Below are positions 1 to 6,003 of a stretch of DNA of 6,020 nucleotides, in pieces; positions within the stretch are counted from its first letter, which is position 1, and each line of letters begins with the position of its first letter. Both the position numbers and the translations under genes were made by a program. Source of the DNA: Casimicrobiaceae bacterium (GTDB lineage: Bacteria > Pseudomonadota > Gammaproteobacteria > Burkholderiales > Casimicrobiaceae); assembly GCA_955652025.1 (NCBI GenBank), contig CATPAO010000385.1, positions 1 to 6,020 of the forward strand, given 5' to 3'. The notes beneath the pieces are model-generated. The model was not told the origin of the DNA. It made no database searches and saw only the letters and a program-made list of their open reading frames with translations.

Positions 1-1
1 A

Positions 2-166
2 CCGCCGTTAGTGCGGCAGCTGAAGCCCGGCGGTCGGATGGTGATCCCCGTCGGCGCGCCGTTTCTGGCGCAGTATCTGACGCTCGTGGACAAGGGCGTG
101 GATGGCGCCGTGACGACCCGCCAGATCCTGCCCGTGCAGTTCGTGCCACTGACTGGCACGCGGTGA
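2..166 (+). CDS. pcm: Protein-L-isoaspartate O-methyltransferase, C-terminal fragment
   Basis: The gene enters from the left edge, and only the last 54 codons and a TGA stop are present. The visible end contains LKPGGRMVIPVG, followed by an alternating hydrophobic stretch and the terminal PVQFVPLTGTR. This is the usual C-terminal pattern of protein-L-isoaspartate O-methyltransferases (LKPGGRMVIPVG, then PVRFVPLT). The family uses S-adenosylmethionine to methylate abnormal isoaspartyl residues in aged proteins and so starts their repair, usually in the cytoplasm. The SAM-binding and catalytic residues lie outside the window and cannot be checked. The next gene lies 78 bases downstream on the same strand and in the same frame, so co-transcription is plausible. 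Identification rests on the tail motif alone. Confidence 0.85.
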   Translation, partial: PPLVRQLKPGGRMVIPVGAPFLAQYLTLVDKGVDGAVTTRQILPVQFVPLTGTR

Positions 167-244
167 ACGCGAGCGGCACCGTCCGCGCGACCCGCGCCGC
201 TTCTTCTGCCGACGCCCGGCCGCTGGCGTCGCCCTGAAATCATT

Positions 245-2674
245 GTGACCTCGCCGCCCCTCGCCGCCGTCGCGCTCATTGCCGCGGCGACGCTCGGCTA
301 CGAGGTTCTTTTGACGCGGCTCTTCTCGATCATCCAGTGGCACCACTTCGCCTCCATGATGATCAGCGTCGCGATGCTGGGCTATGGCGCCGCCGGCACG
401 TTCGTCGCGCTGTCGCAGCGCTTCCTGTGCGCGCATTTCGCGCCGGTTTTCATCGCCGCCGCGGCGGCTTTCGGCTTCACCGCCGTGGTGGGATTCCTGA
501 TCGCACAGCAGATCGCGTTCAATCCGCTCGAGCTCTTGTGGGATCCGCAGCAGCCGCTACGCCTGCTGGCCGTCTACGCGCTGCTGTTCGTGCCGTTCTT
601 TTGCGCGGCAACATGTACCTGTCTTACTTTTACGCGGTTCGTCGGGCAGGCGCATCGCATCTATGCGTGCGACCTCGGCGGCGCCGGCGTCGGTTGTCTC
701 GGGATCCTGGCACTGCTGTTCGTCCTGACGCCGACGCACGCGTTGATCGTCCTCGGGGTGACCGGCGGTGTCGCGGCAGTAGCGGCGGTGAAGCCATGCG
801 GCCTCTCACCGCGAGTCCTGCCCGCGGTGCTGTTCGGCGCGGTACTCGTCGGCGTACTAGCCCTGCCGTCCGACTGGGCGGAGCTCCATCCGTCCGCTTA
901 CAAGGAATTGAGCCAGACGCTAACCGTCAGCGGCACGCGGGTCGTCACCGAGCGCTCGAGCCCGCTTGGCGTCGTCACCGTGGTCGAAAGTTCGCGTATC
1001 CCGTTTCGGCACGCGCCCGGTCAGAGTATCGCTTCGACGCACGAGCCTCCGCCCCAGCTCGCGATCTTCACCGACGGCGACGCAATGAGCGCAATCAACC
1101 GGTACGACGGCCGGCGCGCGCCGCTCGCCTTCCTCGGTGACCTTACGTCCGCCGCGCCTTATTACCTGCGCGACCACCCACGTGTCCTGGTGCTCGGCGC
1201 GGGCGCGGGTGCCGACGTGCTGCAGGCGCTCTACCACGAAGCCGCCGCGGTCGACGCGGTGGAGCTCAATCCGCAGCTCGTCGATCTGGTCGAGCATCAG
1301 TTCGCGTCGTTTTCCGGCAAGCCTTATAGCGTACCGGTGGTGCGCGCGCACATCGCCGACGCGCGCCGGTTCATCGCCTCCAGCGCCGAGCAGTACGATC
1401 TCATTACCGTCGCGTTGCTCGATCCGTTCGGCGCGGCAGCGGCGGGACTTCATGCGCTGTCCGAGAGCTATCTCTACACCGTCGAAGCGCTCGACGGCTA
1501 CCTCGAGCGTCTTGCGCCGGGCGGGCTCCTCGCGATCACGCGTTGGGTCACGCTGCCGCCACGCGACATGCTGAAGCTCGTCGCCACCGCCGCCGCCGCG
1601 CTCCAACGCAACGGCGTCGCCCAACCCGGACGGCAACTCGCGCTGATCCGCGGCTGGCGGACGGCCACGCTCCTCGTCAGGAACGGCGCTTTCACCGATC
1701 GGGAAATCGCGGCGCTGAAAGAGTTCTGCCGGACGCGCTCGTTCGACGTCGACTATTTCCCGGGCATACGAGCGGACGAAGCGAACCGCTACAACGTGCT
1801 CGACCGATCCTGGTATCACGACGGCGCGGTCGCGTTGCTCGGTCCGGCGCGCGAGACCTTTTTAGACCAATACAAATTCGACGTCGGCCCGGCCACCGAT
1901 GACCGGCCCTTTTTCTTTCACTTCTTCAAGTGGCGCACGCTTCCCGAACTGCTCGCACTCAAGGAGCGTGGCGGATTGCCGTTGTTGGAATGGGGCTATC
2001 CGGTGTTGATTGCGACACTGATCCAGGCCACGGTGGCCAGCGCGCTGCTAATCATGTTACCGGCTCTCTTCACCGGAGGAGCGGCGACGGGTGGTGCCGC
2101 CGGTCTGACGCGGCCGCGCGTCGCTGTGTATTTCCTCGCGCTCGGCTGCGGTTTCATGTTCATCGAGATCGCGTTCATCCAGAAGTTCATCCTGTTCCTC
2201 GGCCATCCGCTCCATGCCGTCGCAGTGGTCCTGTTCGCGTTCCTGGTCTTTGCCGGCCTCGGCAGCCGCTATGCAGGCCGCCGGCAACCGGTCAATGCGC
2301 CGGCGCGTACCGCCACCCCTCCCGCGCTGGCGATCGGGCTCCTTGCGCTCCTCTACATCGCGGTGCTGCCGCGCACCTTCGCGTATCTCATGCCGCAGAT
2401 GGACGCCGTCAGGATCGCGTTGTCTGTGGGACTGATCGCGCCACTGGCTTTCGCGATGGGGATACCGTTTCCGCGAGGCGTGGCGCGACTCGCGGAGCGC
2501 GCCCCTGCGCTGATTCCGTGGGCCTGGGGAGTGAACGCTTGTGCGTCGGTCGTGGCGGCGATCCTCGCCACGGTGTTGGCGATCCACGTTGGCTTCGATG
2601 CCGTCGTCGCGCTGGCGGTCGCGACGTATATGCTGGCAGCGGCGGCGGGGCGGCAGTTGTTGGGCGACAGCTGA
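245..2674 (+). CDS. Membrane-embedded spermidine synthase-like SAM-binding protein
   Basis: This 809-residue protein has three parts. Residues about 5-208 carry roughly seven hydrophobic segments, starting with a pattern (GYEVLLTRLFSIIQWHHFA) typical of large membrane spermidine-synthase-like proteins. Residues about 230-560 form a soluble Rossmann-type SAM-binding domain: VLVLGAGAGAD at 314-324, an acidic strand end at E340 (AVELNP), D372 in IADARRF, YDLITVALLDP at 384-394, and LAPGGLLAITRW at 423-434. A family-type ATDDRPFFFHFF element is at 550-561. Residues about 585-800 carry roughly seven more membrane segments, including FMFIEIAFIQKF and AMGIPFPRG. Soluble spermidine synthases have VDSTDP where this protein has VALLDP, so the acceptor-binding Asp is missing and true polyamine synthesis is doubtful. 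The GTG start lacks a clear ribosome binding site. Upstream codons stay open back to the preceding stop, so a start slightly upstream is possible; the next Met (M38) would remove the first helix. The gene is very GC-rich (77% in 1201-1260). Substrate unknown. Confidence 0.88.
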   Translation: MTSPPLAAVALIAAATLGYEVLLTRLFSIIQWHHFASMMISVAMLGYGAAGTFVALSQRFLCAHFAPVFIAAAAAFGFTAVVGFLIAQQIAFNPLELLWDPQQPLRLLAVYALLFVPFFCAATCTCLTFTRFVGQAHRIYACDLGGAGVGCLGILALLFVLTPTHALIVLGVTGGVAAVAAVKPCGLSPRVLPAVLFGAVLVGVLALPSDWAELHPSAYKELSQTLTVSGTRVVTERSSPLGVVTVVESSRIPFRHAPGQSIASTHEPPPQLAIFTDGDAMSAINRYDGRRAPLAFLGDLTSAAPYYLRDHPRVLVLGAGAGADVLQALYHEAAAVDAVELNPQLVDLVEHQFASFSGKPYSVPVVRAHIADARRFIASSAEQYDLITVALLDPFGAAAAGLHALSESYLYTVEALDGYLERLAPGGLLAITRWVTLPPRDMLKLVATAAAALQRNGVAQPGRQLALIRGWRTATLLVRNGAFTDREIAALKEFCRTRSFDVDYFPGIRADEANRYNVLDRSWYHDGAVALLGPARETFLDQYKFDVGPATDDRPFFFHFFKWRTLPELLALKERGGLPLLEWGYPVLIATLIQATVASALLIMLPALFTGGAATGGAAGLTRPRVAVYFLALGCGFMFIEIAFIQKFILFLGHPLHAVAVVLFAFLVFAGLGSRYAGRRQPVNAPARTATPPALAIGLLALLYIAVLPRTFAYLMPQMDAVRIALSVGLIAPLAFAMGIPFPRGVARLAERAPALIPWAWGVNACASVVAAILATVLAIHVGFDAVVALAVATYMLAAAAGRQLLGDS

Positions 2675-3159
2675 GCGGCGAAAAGCATGGTTCCACGGGC
2701 GCCACAAGCCTCGCTCCTCGCCCTTTCCTGTGCCGCCTACGCCGATTTAGTGCGCAGTTCCGTGCTTTTGGGTGAGTACGAGGTACTTCGCTCTGCCAAG
2801 CGCGACTGTCGCCGCCTGGCTCAGTTTACGATTGTCCGCTTGTCAGGCGGGGCGAGAGTTGCTCCATGCGGGATGTGGTCCTGACGTGGCAGGGGGACTG
2901 CGGCCTCACAACGGGCGGTCTCCATGGGTTGGAGTTGAATCAAGTTGAGTCGACAGCTTGAAGCAGCGTTGGCAGTGTCGGACTACGTCTTACGAGAAGA
3001 TCGAATGCATCTGGCTGCGCCCGAGCGCGGGTAGGACTCTGGGCAGAGGTCAACGCCGCCGCTACGGAATAAATTGCGGTCCTAAAGTGTTTCGGCTACG
3101 AAAGAACATTGCCAATGGGCGCCGGGCGGGCGGGCCCAAACAAATCCAGGAGGTGAAAA
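2675..3159. other. 485-base stretch without a convincing gene; putative long leader
   Basis: I find no supportable gene on either strand. Short open frames exist (2687-2884 and 2958-3362) but lack ribosome binding sites and recognisable protein character. Base composition becomes less GC-rich after about 2930, including an AT-rich patch around 3066-3080. A 7-base inverted repeat (CCGCCTG at 2812-2818, CAGGCGG at 2844-2850) encloses 25 bases and could be a weak hairpin in the 3' region of the upstream gene. No canonical promoter, riboswitch core or small RNA signature was recognised. The last 15 bases hold the ribosome binding site of the next gene. The promoter for the propeller gene must lie here if that gene is transcribed independently. 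Confidence 0.5.
3148..3155 (+). promoter_or_regulatory. Strong Shine-Dalgarno site of the propeller gene
   Basis: AGGAGGTG is a near-perfect anti-16S match. It ends four bases before the ATG at 3160, giving six bases between AGGAGG and the start. It fixes the start at 3160, although the obvious signal peptide begins only at residue 50 (position 3307), where no comparable site exists. Confidence 0.85.
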
Positions 3160-4335
3160 ATGGCTCACACCTTAAGAGACGGCATTTTGGAAGTCCGCTA
3201 TTGCAAGGGTCTCCCCCCCTTCTGGGTCGCCCCACGCAGAAAGGGTGCTACGGACGAGCGTTTGTATGCGACAAAACCCGATCGTCGGAGCGCGAGTCGT
3301 CGCGGAATGTGGCTTCTGCTGGGTATCGCCTTTGTCGGCACCGCGAGCGCGGGTGCCGGTAGCGGATTTAACCAACCCGGCAACATCCTCATCACCGATC
3401 AGTTCAACAACCGAGTCATCGAGATCGATCCCGCTGGCAACATCGTGTGGCAGTTTGGAAACGGTCCGGGCGATATTGCGGCGAACGCGATTGTCGGCAC
3501 CAACGACGCCGAACGCGTCGGTGACCACACGCTGATGTCAGGCACCGGTATCCCTCTAGGAGGCACCAAGAACTGCAAGAAGGGCTGCGTCGACAACCGC
3601 GTGATCCTCGTTGACCGCGGCGGCAATATCGTCTGGCAATACGGGCGGTTCGGCGTCACCGGATCCGGACCCAACCAGCTCAACACGCCGGTGCAGAATA
3701 CTTTCTTGCCGAACGGAAACGTGCTTATTACGGATCAGGGCAACGCGCGCATCATCGAAGTGCGGCCTAGCGACAACGCCATCGTGTGGCAGTACGGAAC
3801 CGGCGTTCCCGGCAATGGCCCTGGCCAACTCAACAATCCCAACGCGGCCGAGCTGCTTGCCAATACCCACATCCTAATCTCCGACGAGAACAACGACCGC
3901 GCCATCGAAGTGACGCACGACACTTCGGGCACCGTCCTCCATATCTTTACCGCTGGCGGCACGGTCAGTGGCTGCGCCTTCGCGAGCCGGCTTGACAACG
4001 GCAACACGTTGCTCACCGATTCCAACCACGGTCGGATCGTTGAAGTCGATTTCACCGACAAGGTTGTCTGGGAGTACGTTACCACCAGCCGATCGGGCAG
4101 CAATCCCCTGCCACTCCCAACGCGAGCAGTGCGGCTGCGCAATGGCAATACACTAATCAGCGATCAGTTCAATGACCAAGTGATTGAGGTGAATCAGGCA
4201 AAGGCCATCGTCGCAAGCTACGGCATAATCAACGACCCGGGCTTCAGTCCCAGCACCGCGATTCGCATGAATGCGCCGTACAGTGCCTATGTGATCGGTG
4301 ACTACACTGGCATTACGCCACCCTTCGGCTTCTGA
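3160..4335 (+). CDS. Exported six-bladed beta-propeller protein (NHL/PQQ-like repeats)
   Basis: The 391-residue protein contains six copies of a repeat of the form NGN-[TIV]-LI-[TS]-D-x-x-N-x-R-[VI]-IE-V-D...IVWQYG. They start near residues 73, 120, 184, 234, 278 and 326. Six repeats suggest one complete six-bladed propeller, with the tail (residues about 370-391) able to close the ring. The second blade is expanded and holds a CxxxC pair (C139, C143). Export is indicated by MWLLLGIAFVGTASA at 50-64, ending in a plausible Ala-x-Ala cleavage site. The two arginines just before it (SRRGMW, 46-51) make a weak twin-arginine resemblance. The first 49 residues are an unusual charged extension, yet the strong ribosome binding site supports the upstream start. 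ATG 3307 is the alternative. Such repeats resemble NHL, PQQ and arylsulfotransferase-like propellers; no catalytic residues are identifiable, so binding or scaffolding in the periplasm or outside the cell is inferred. The gene appears monocistronic, with a hairpin right after the stop. Confidence 0.85.
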   Translation: MAHTLRDGILEVRYCKGLPPFWVAPRRKGATDERLYATKPDRRSASRRGMWLLLGIAFVGTASAGAGSGFNQPGNILITDQFNNRVIEIDPAGNIVWQFGNGPGDIAANAIVGTNDAERVGDHTLMSGTGIPLGGTKNCKKGCVDNRVILVDRGGNIVWQYGRFGVTGSGPNQLNTPVQNTFLPNGNVLITDQGNARIIEVRPSDNAIVWQYGTGVPGNGPGQLNNPNAAELLANTHILISDENNDRAIEVTHDTSGTVLHIFTAGGTVSGCAFASRLDNGNTLLTDSNHGRIVEVDFTDKVVWEYVTTSRSGSNPLPLPTRAVRLRNGNTLISDQFNDQVIEVNQAKAIVASYGIINDPGFSPSTAIRMNAPYSAYVIGDYTGITPPFGF

Positions 4336-4341
4336 TCACTC

Positions 4342-4360
4342 CCGGCTCTCGCAGAGCCGG
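4342..4360 (+). terminator. Probable intrinsic terminator hairpin of the propeller gene
   Basis: CCGGCTCT and AGAGCCGG form a perfect 8-base-pair stem around a CGC loop, beginning six bases after the TGA stop at 4333-4335. The stem is GC-rich and well placed for termination, but it is followed by only two Ts (TTCCCG), so the U-tract is weak. Termination may be partial, or the hairpin may only protect the 3' end of the mRNA. Confidence 0.6.
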
Positions 4361-4557
4361 TTCCCGTTGCGGCGAGGCGCTGTGCCCCTCGGTCCCTCGG
4401 CCCGGGAAGAAGGAATTCGTTTGTTCTGCGGACAGGAATCCTGTGAACCGGAAAGATCTTCGCTCCAGGTCCTTTCGTTTCAGAGTACTCGGTACCGGAA
4501 CGCGGAACGTCGTGGTGGCGTTGCATCGGTGCCGTAGAAGTGACGGTGCCGCTTAGG

Positions 4558-4799
4558 TTACGCCGTGGCGCACATGATCACCGCGTCTGGCCCGTAACCC
4601 TCGGCGAGATAGGCCATGGCAATCATCTGGGCTTTGATCGCAGGATCGGCGGTGTAGCGGTGATTGGAGTCGGCGCGCTGGTTCCACAGCCGGTAAACCG
4701 GGTTGTTGCCGTCGGGCAGGTGCCGGTGGTCGTGTCCGGCAGGGCGACAAAAAACACGTTTGGCGATTCGTAGTGGAACGGAGCAGCTTCACCATAGAG
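4558..4799 (-). pseudogene. Frameshifted relic of a DUF5648-like C-terminal domain
   Basis: On the minus strand two frames join to give one coherent protein tail. From 4799 one frame reads LYGEAAPFHYESP, then NVFFVALPDTTTGTCPT, up to about 4710. The neighbouring frame continues GNNPVYRLWNQRADSNHRYT, then AEGYGPDAVIMCATA and a TAA stop at 4558-4560. The VYRLWN...ADSNHRYT...AEGYGPDAV pattern matches, from memory, the end of DUF5648-containing exported proteins common in Burkholderiales and relatives. One missing base near 4710-4712 (ACG-GGC reduced to ACGGC) explains the shift. In the first frame an in-frame TGA at 4806-4808 lies just upstream with no start, so only about 80 residues of the ancestral gene remain. 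Its first ten bases overlap the end of the oxygenase gene, including that gene's stop. A sequencing error could explain the shift but not the missing 5' part. Function: none expected. Confidence 0.75.
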
Positions 4800-5433
4800 G
4801 TTTGCTCAGGTTCTCCGCGAACGAAGAGAACATGATGTTAAAGCTGATGCTGGTTCTTTCTTCCGCGCTCATGTTGGTGTCGACGGAGTGTTCCAAATAG
4901 GACGGGAACATCAGAAGCGTGCCATTGGTCACTCTAACGACGACCTGGTCGGTGTTCTCCCCCGTAAGCTCCACGACCGGCGGCCGGATAACACGGGTCT
5001 GACTTCTGGGGTCATGAAAGTTTATGGTGTCTGCACCCGGGTGAATTCGAACGTAATAGACGCCACTCAAAAAGTTGTTCGGGTGGCTATGAGCCTTGTG
5101 ATCCGCACCCTTGGCGAGAACCGTGGCCCAGCAGCCAGTGATTTCGAAAGGTTCCTGCCCGATTCGCAAGAACCGCAGAATGCTCTTGGCAACATTGTTA
5201 ACGCAAGAAATGAGCTCCTGAAATTCGTCGCGTTGATGTAGCGTTTGTTCTGATTGCCATCCGTGACCGGGCTTGAGCGTTGGCAGATCGCGCCTTAGTC
5301 TCCAAAGTGTCGCTAAAACCTTTGCATCTATCGTGTCGCGCACCTCAGCCTTGAGCAAAATCTTCCACACCAAGGTGGGAAACATCGGGATCACATCCGA
5401 TGCTTCGAGCCACGGGTCGCTTTCCTTGACCAT
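4789..5433 (-). CDS. Putative 2-oxoglutarate/Fe(II)-dependent oxygenase (TIGR02466-like)
   Basis: This 214-residue protein begins with an IPMFPTLVWKI segment. It has a central GCWATVLAKGADHKAHSHP stretch followed by LSGVYYVRI (residues 99-130), INFHDPR at 137-143, GTLLMFPSYLEHSV at 171-184 and RTSISFNIMF at 193-202. This order matches the putative 2OG-Fe(II) oxygenase family known as TIGR02466 / 2OG-FeII_Oxy_5, whose members are about 200 residues, so the protein is full length. By family analogy, H115 or H117 and H182 are probable metal ligands and R193 a 2-oxoglutarate anchor. The first motif reads HSH rather than the classical HxD. The substrate is unknown; members are expected to be cytoplasmic hydroxylases. 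No good ribosome binding site precedes the ATG at 5433. The 3' part is AT-richer than its neighbours (45% GC in 4801-4860), which may indicate transfer. The stop lies inside the adjacent gene relic. Confidence 0.85.
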   Translation of the reverse strand: MVKESDPWLEASDVIPMFPTLVWKILLKAEVRDTIDAKVLATLWRLRRDLPTLKPGHGWQSEQTLHQRDEFQELISCVNNVAKSILRFLRIGQEPFEITGCWATVLAKGADHKAHSHPNNFLSGVYYVRIHPGADTINFHDPRSQTRVIRPPVVELTGENTDQVVVRVTNGTLLMFPSYLEHSVDTNMSAEERTSISFNIMFSSFAENLSKPLW

Positions 5434-5483
5434 GGATGGATTGGGACGATCGGTCTGATCCAGCCGCCTGACTCAAGTCAACC

Positions 5484-5521
5484 GGCCCCAGTGCCCGGCC
5501 GATGGCCCGCCGGCTGGGGTC
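5484..5521 (-). terminator. GC-rich hairpin between two minus-strand genes
   Basis: CCCCAG (5486-5491) and CTGGGG (5514-5519) can pair, extended by a G-T and a G-C pair, and an inner GGCC-GAT-GGCC helix can form within the loop. It lies in the 112-base gap between the small exported protein gene and the oxygenase gene. No T-run follows on the minus strand, so this is a possible attenuator or mRNA-stabilising structure more than a clear terminator. Confidence 0.3.
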
Positions 5522-5545
5522 CGCGTTGAACGTTGGGTTGGGCGA

Positions 5546-5803
5546 CTACACATTACGTTTGTGCGGGCGATATTTTTCTGCGCACATGATCACTTGGAGA
5601 TTGGTAGGAAATTCAAGACAGAGACGGGCATCCGCGTCCGTCGCCGCGTCGCGGCTTGCTCGGATCGGTAGCTTCGATCCATCCGGGGTCGGTGCAGCGG
5701 CCGACGCGCCAGGACTGTCGTTCGGTGGCGGGCTTTGAGCGACGGCAGGCGGTAACGCGGCGAGAATTGCGAACACTACCGCGGCGGTTTCTCTGGGGTT
5801 CAT
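5546..5803 (-). CDS. Small exported protein with Pro/Ala-rich linker and two-cysteine tail
   Basis: The 85-residue product starts with a signal peptide (NPRET, then hydrophobic AAVVFAILAALPPAVAQ) with likely cleavage after AVA or AVAQ near residue 22. A low-complexity Pro/Ser/Ala linker follows (about 24-45), then a compact tail, LCLEFPTNLQVIMCAEKY at 61-78, with C62 and C74 able to form a disulphide in the periplasm. The start at 5803 is chosen because GAGGT at 5809-5813 lies six bases upstream and because the signal peptide begins there. The open frame extends to 5989, but that upstream part runs through repeat-like sequence. A weak promoter candidate on the minus strand is TTGCCG (5847-5852), 16 bases, then TGTGAT (5825-5830). 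The tail resembles small conserved proteins I recall from betaproteobacteria, but I cannot name a family or function. Confidence 0.7.
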   Translation of the reverse strand: MNPRETAAVVFAILAALPPAVAQSPPPNDSPGASAAAPTPDGSKLPIRASRDAATDADARLCLEFPTNLQVIMCAEKYRPHKRNV

Positions 5804-5808
5804 CGAGT

Positions 5809-5813
5809 ACCTC
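5809..5813 (-). promoter_or_regulatory. Ribosome binding site deciding the start of the small exported protein
   Basis: On the minus strand GAGGT occupies 5813-5809. Six bases separate GAGG from the ATG at 5803. This favours the 85-residue product over the longer reading frame that begins at 5989. Confidence 0.65.
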
Positions 5814-5907
5814 GTTGGTTCGGAATCACACACATGAAAGCGACAGCGGCAAAAGGTGTTGCCAATCTCGGATCGAGTCGGTCGGGATAGAAATGTGGCG
5901 CGTGTGC

Positions 5908-6003
5908 GATCGTAGGGTACGGTGGCGTATCCAACGGTTTCCCGATGGGCCTCAATCCGGCTCCCAGAAGAACGCAGACGGTTCCACAAGCCCCCCTACG
6001 ATC
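5908..6003. repeat. Inverted repeat pair, possible dispersed intergenic element
   Basis: GATCGTAGGG (5908-5917) and its exact reverse complement CCCTACGATC (5994-6003) enclose a 76-base spacer. ACGGTGG occurs at 5919-5925, just inside the left arm, and again at 6008-6014, just outside the right arm. Read on the minus strand, the spacer encodes the out-of-context string RIEAHRETVGYATVPYDR. I associate this kind of peptide with spurious frames through repeated intergenic sequence in proteobacteria; that recollection is unverified. No transposase is present. The element could be a short non-autonomous repeat, or a remnant cut by the window edge. Confidence 0.45.

Noticed and set aside
920..1819. 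A 299-codon open frame on the minus strand inside the spermidine-synthase-like gene
   Set aside because: It is antisense to a gene with clear domain motifs. Its product is dominated by Arg, Glu and Asp without a recognisable fold, as expected for a shadow frame in very GC-rich DNA.
2687..2884. A 65-codon plus-strand frame just after the spermidine-synthase-like gene
   Set aside because: It has no ribosome binding site or recognisable motif, and its composition does not resemble a protein under selection.
2887..2901. Sigma-54-like promoter TGGCAG-N5-CTGC
   Set aside because: It keeps the GG and GC spacing but deviates at two conserved positions and lies about 260 bases from the gene; chance occurrence is likely in GC-rich DNA.
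2958..3362. A 134-codon plus-strand frame overlapping the start of the propeller gene
   Set aside because: Its product is Arg/Gly-rich with no motif, and it overlaps out of frame with a gene that has a much better ribosome binding site and a repeat-bearing product.
4525..4542. Minus-strand HFYGTD coding string just beyond the relic stop, reminiscent of the HFYTTD motif of DUF5648
   Set aside because: It lies after the stop in the wrong order relative to the C-terminal motif and has no supporting flanking similarity; too short to claim.
4540..4773. A 77-codon plus-strand frame opposite the relic
   Set aside because: It is antisense to the recognisable relic and carries no motif of its own.
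5469..5480. Short palindrome TGACT-CA-AGTCA
   Set aside because: The 5-base arms with a 2-base loop are too short to separate from chance, and no regulator can be assigned.
5502..5738. A 78-codon plus-strand frame opposite the small exported protein gene
   Set aside because: It is a shadow frame with no ribosome binding site; the minus-strand product has a coherent signal peptide and tail.
5804..5989. N-terminal extension of the small exported protein to a 147-residue product
   Set aside because: The ribosome binding site and signal peptide point to the start at 5803; the extension reads through the inverted-repeat element and would bury the signal peptide.
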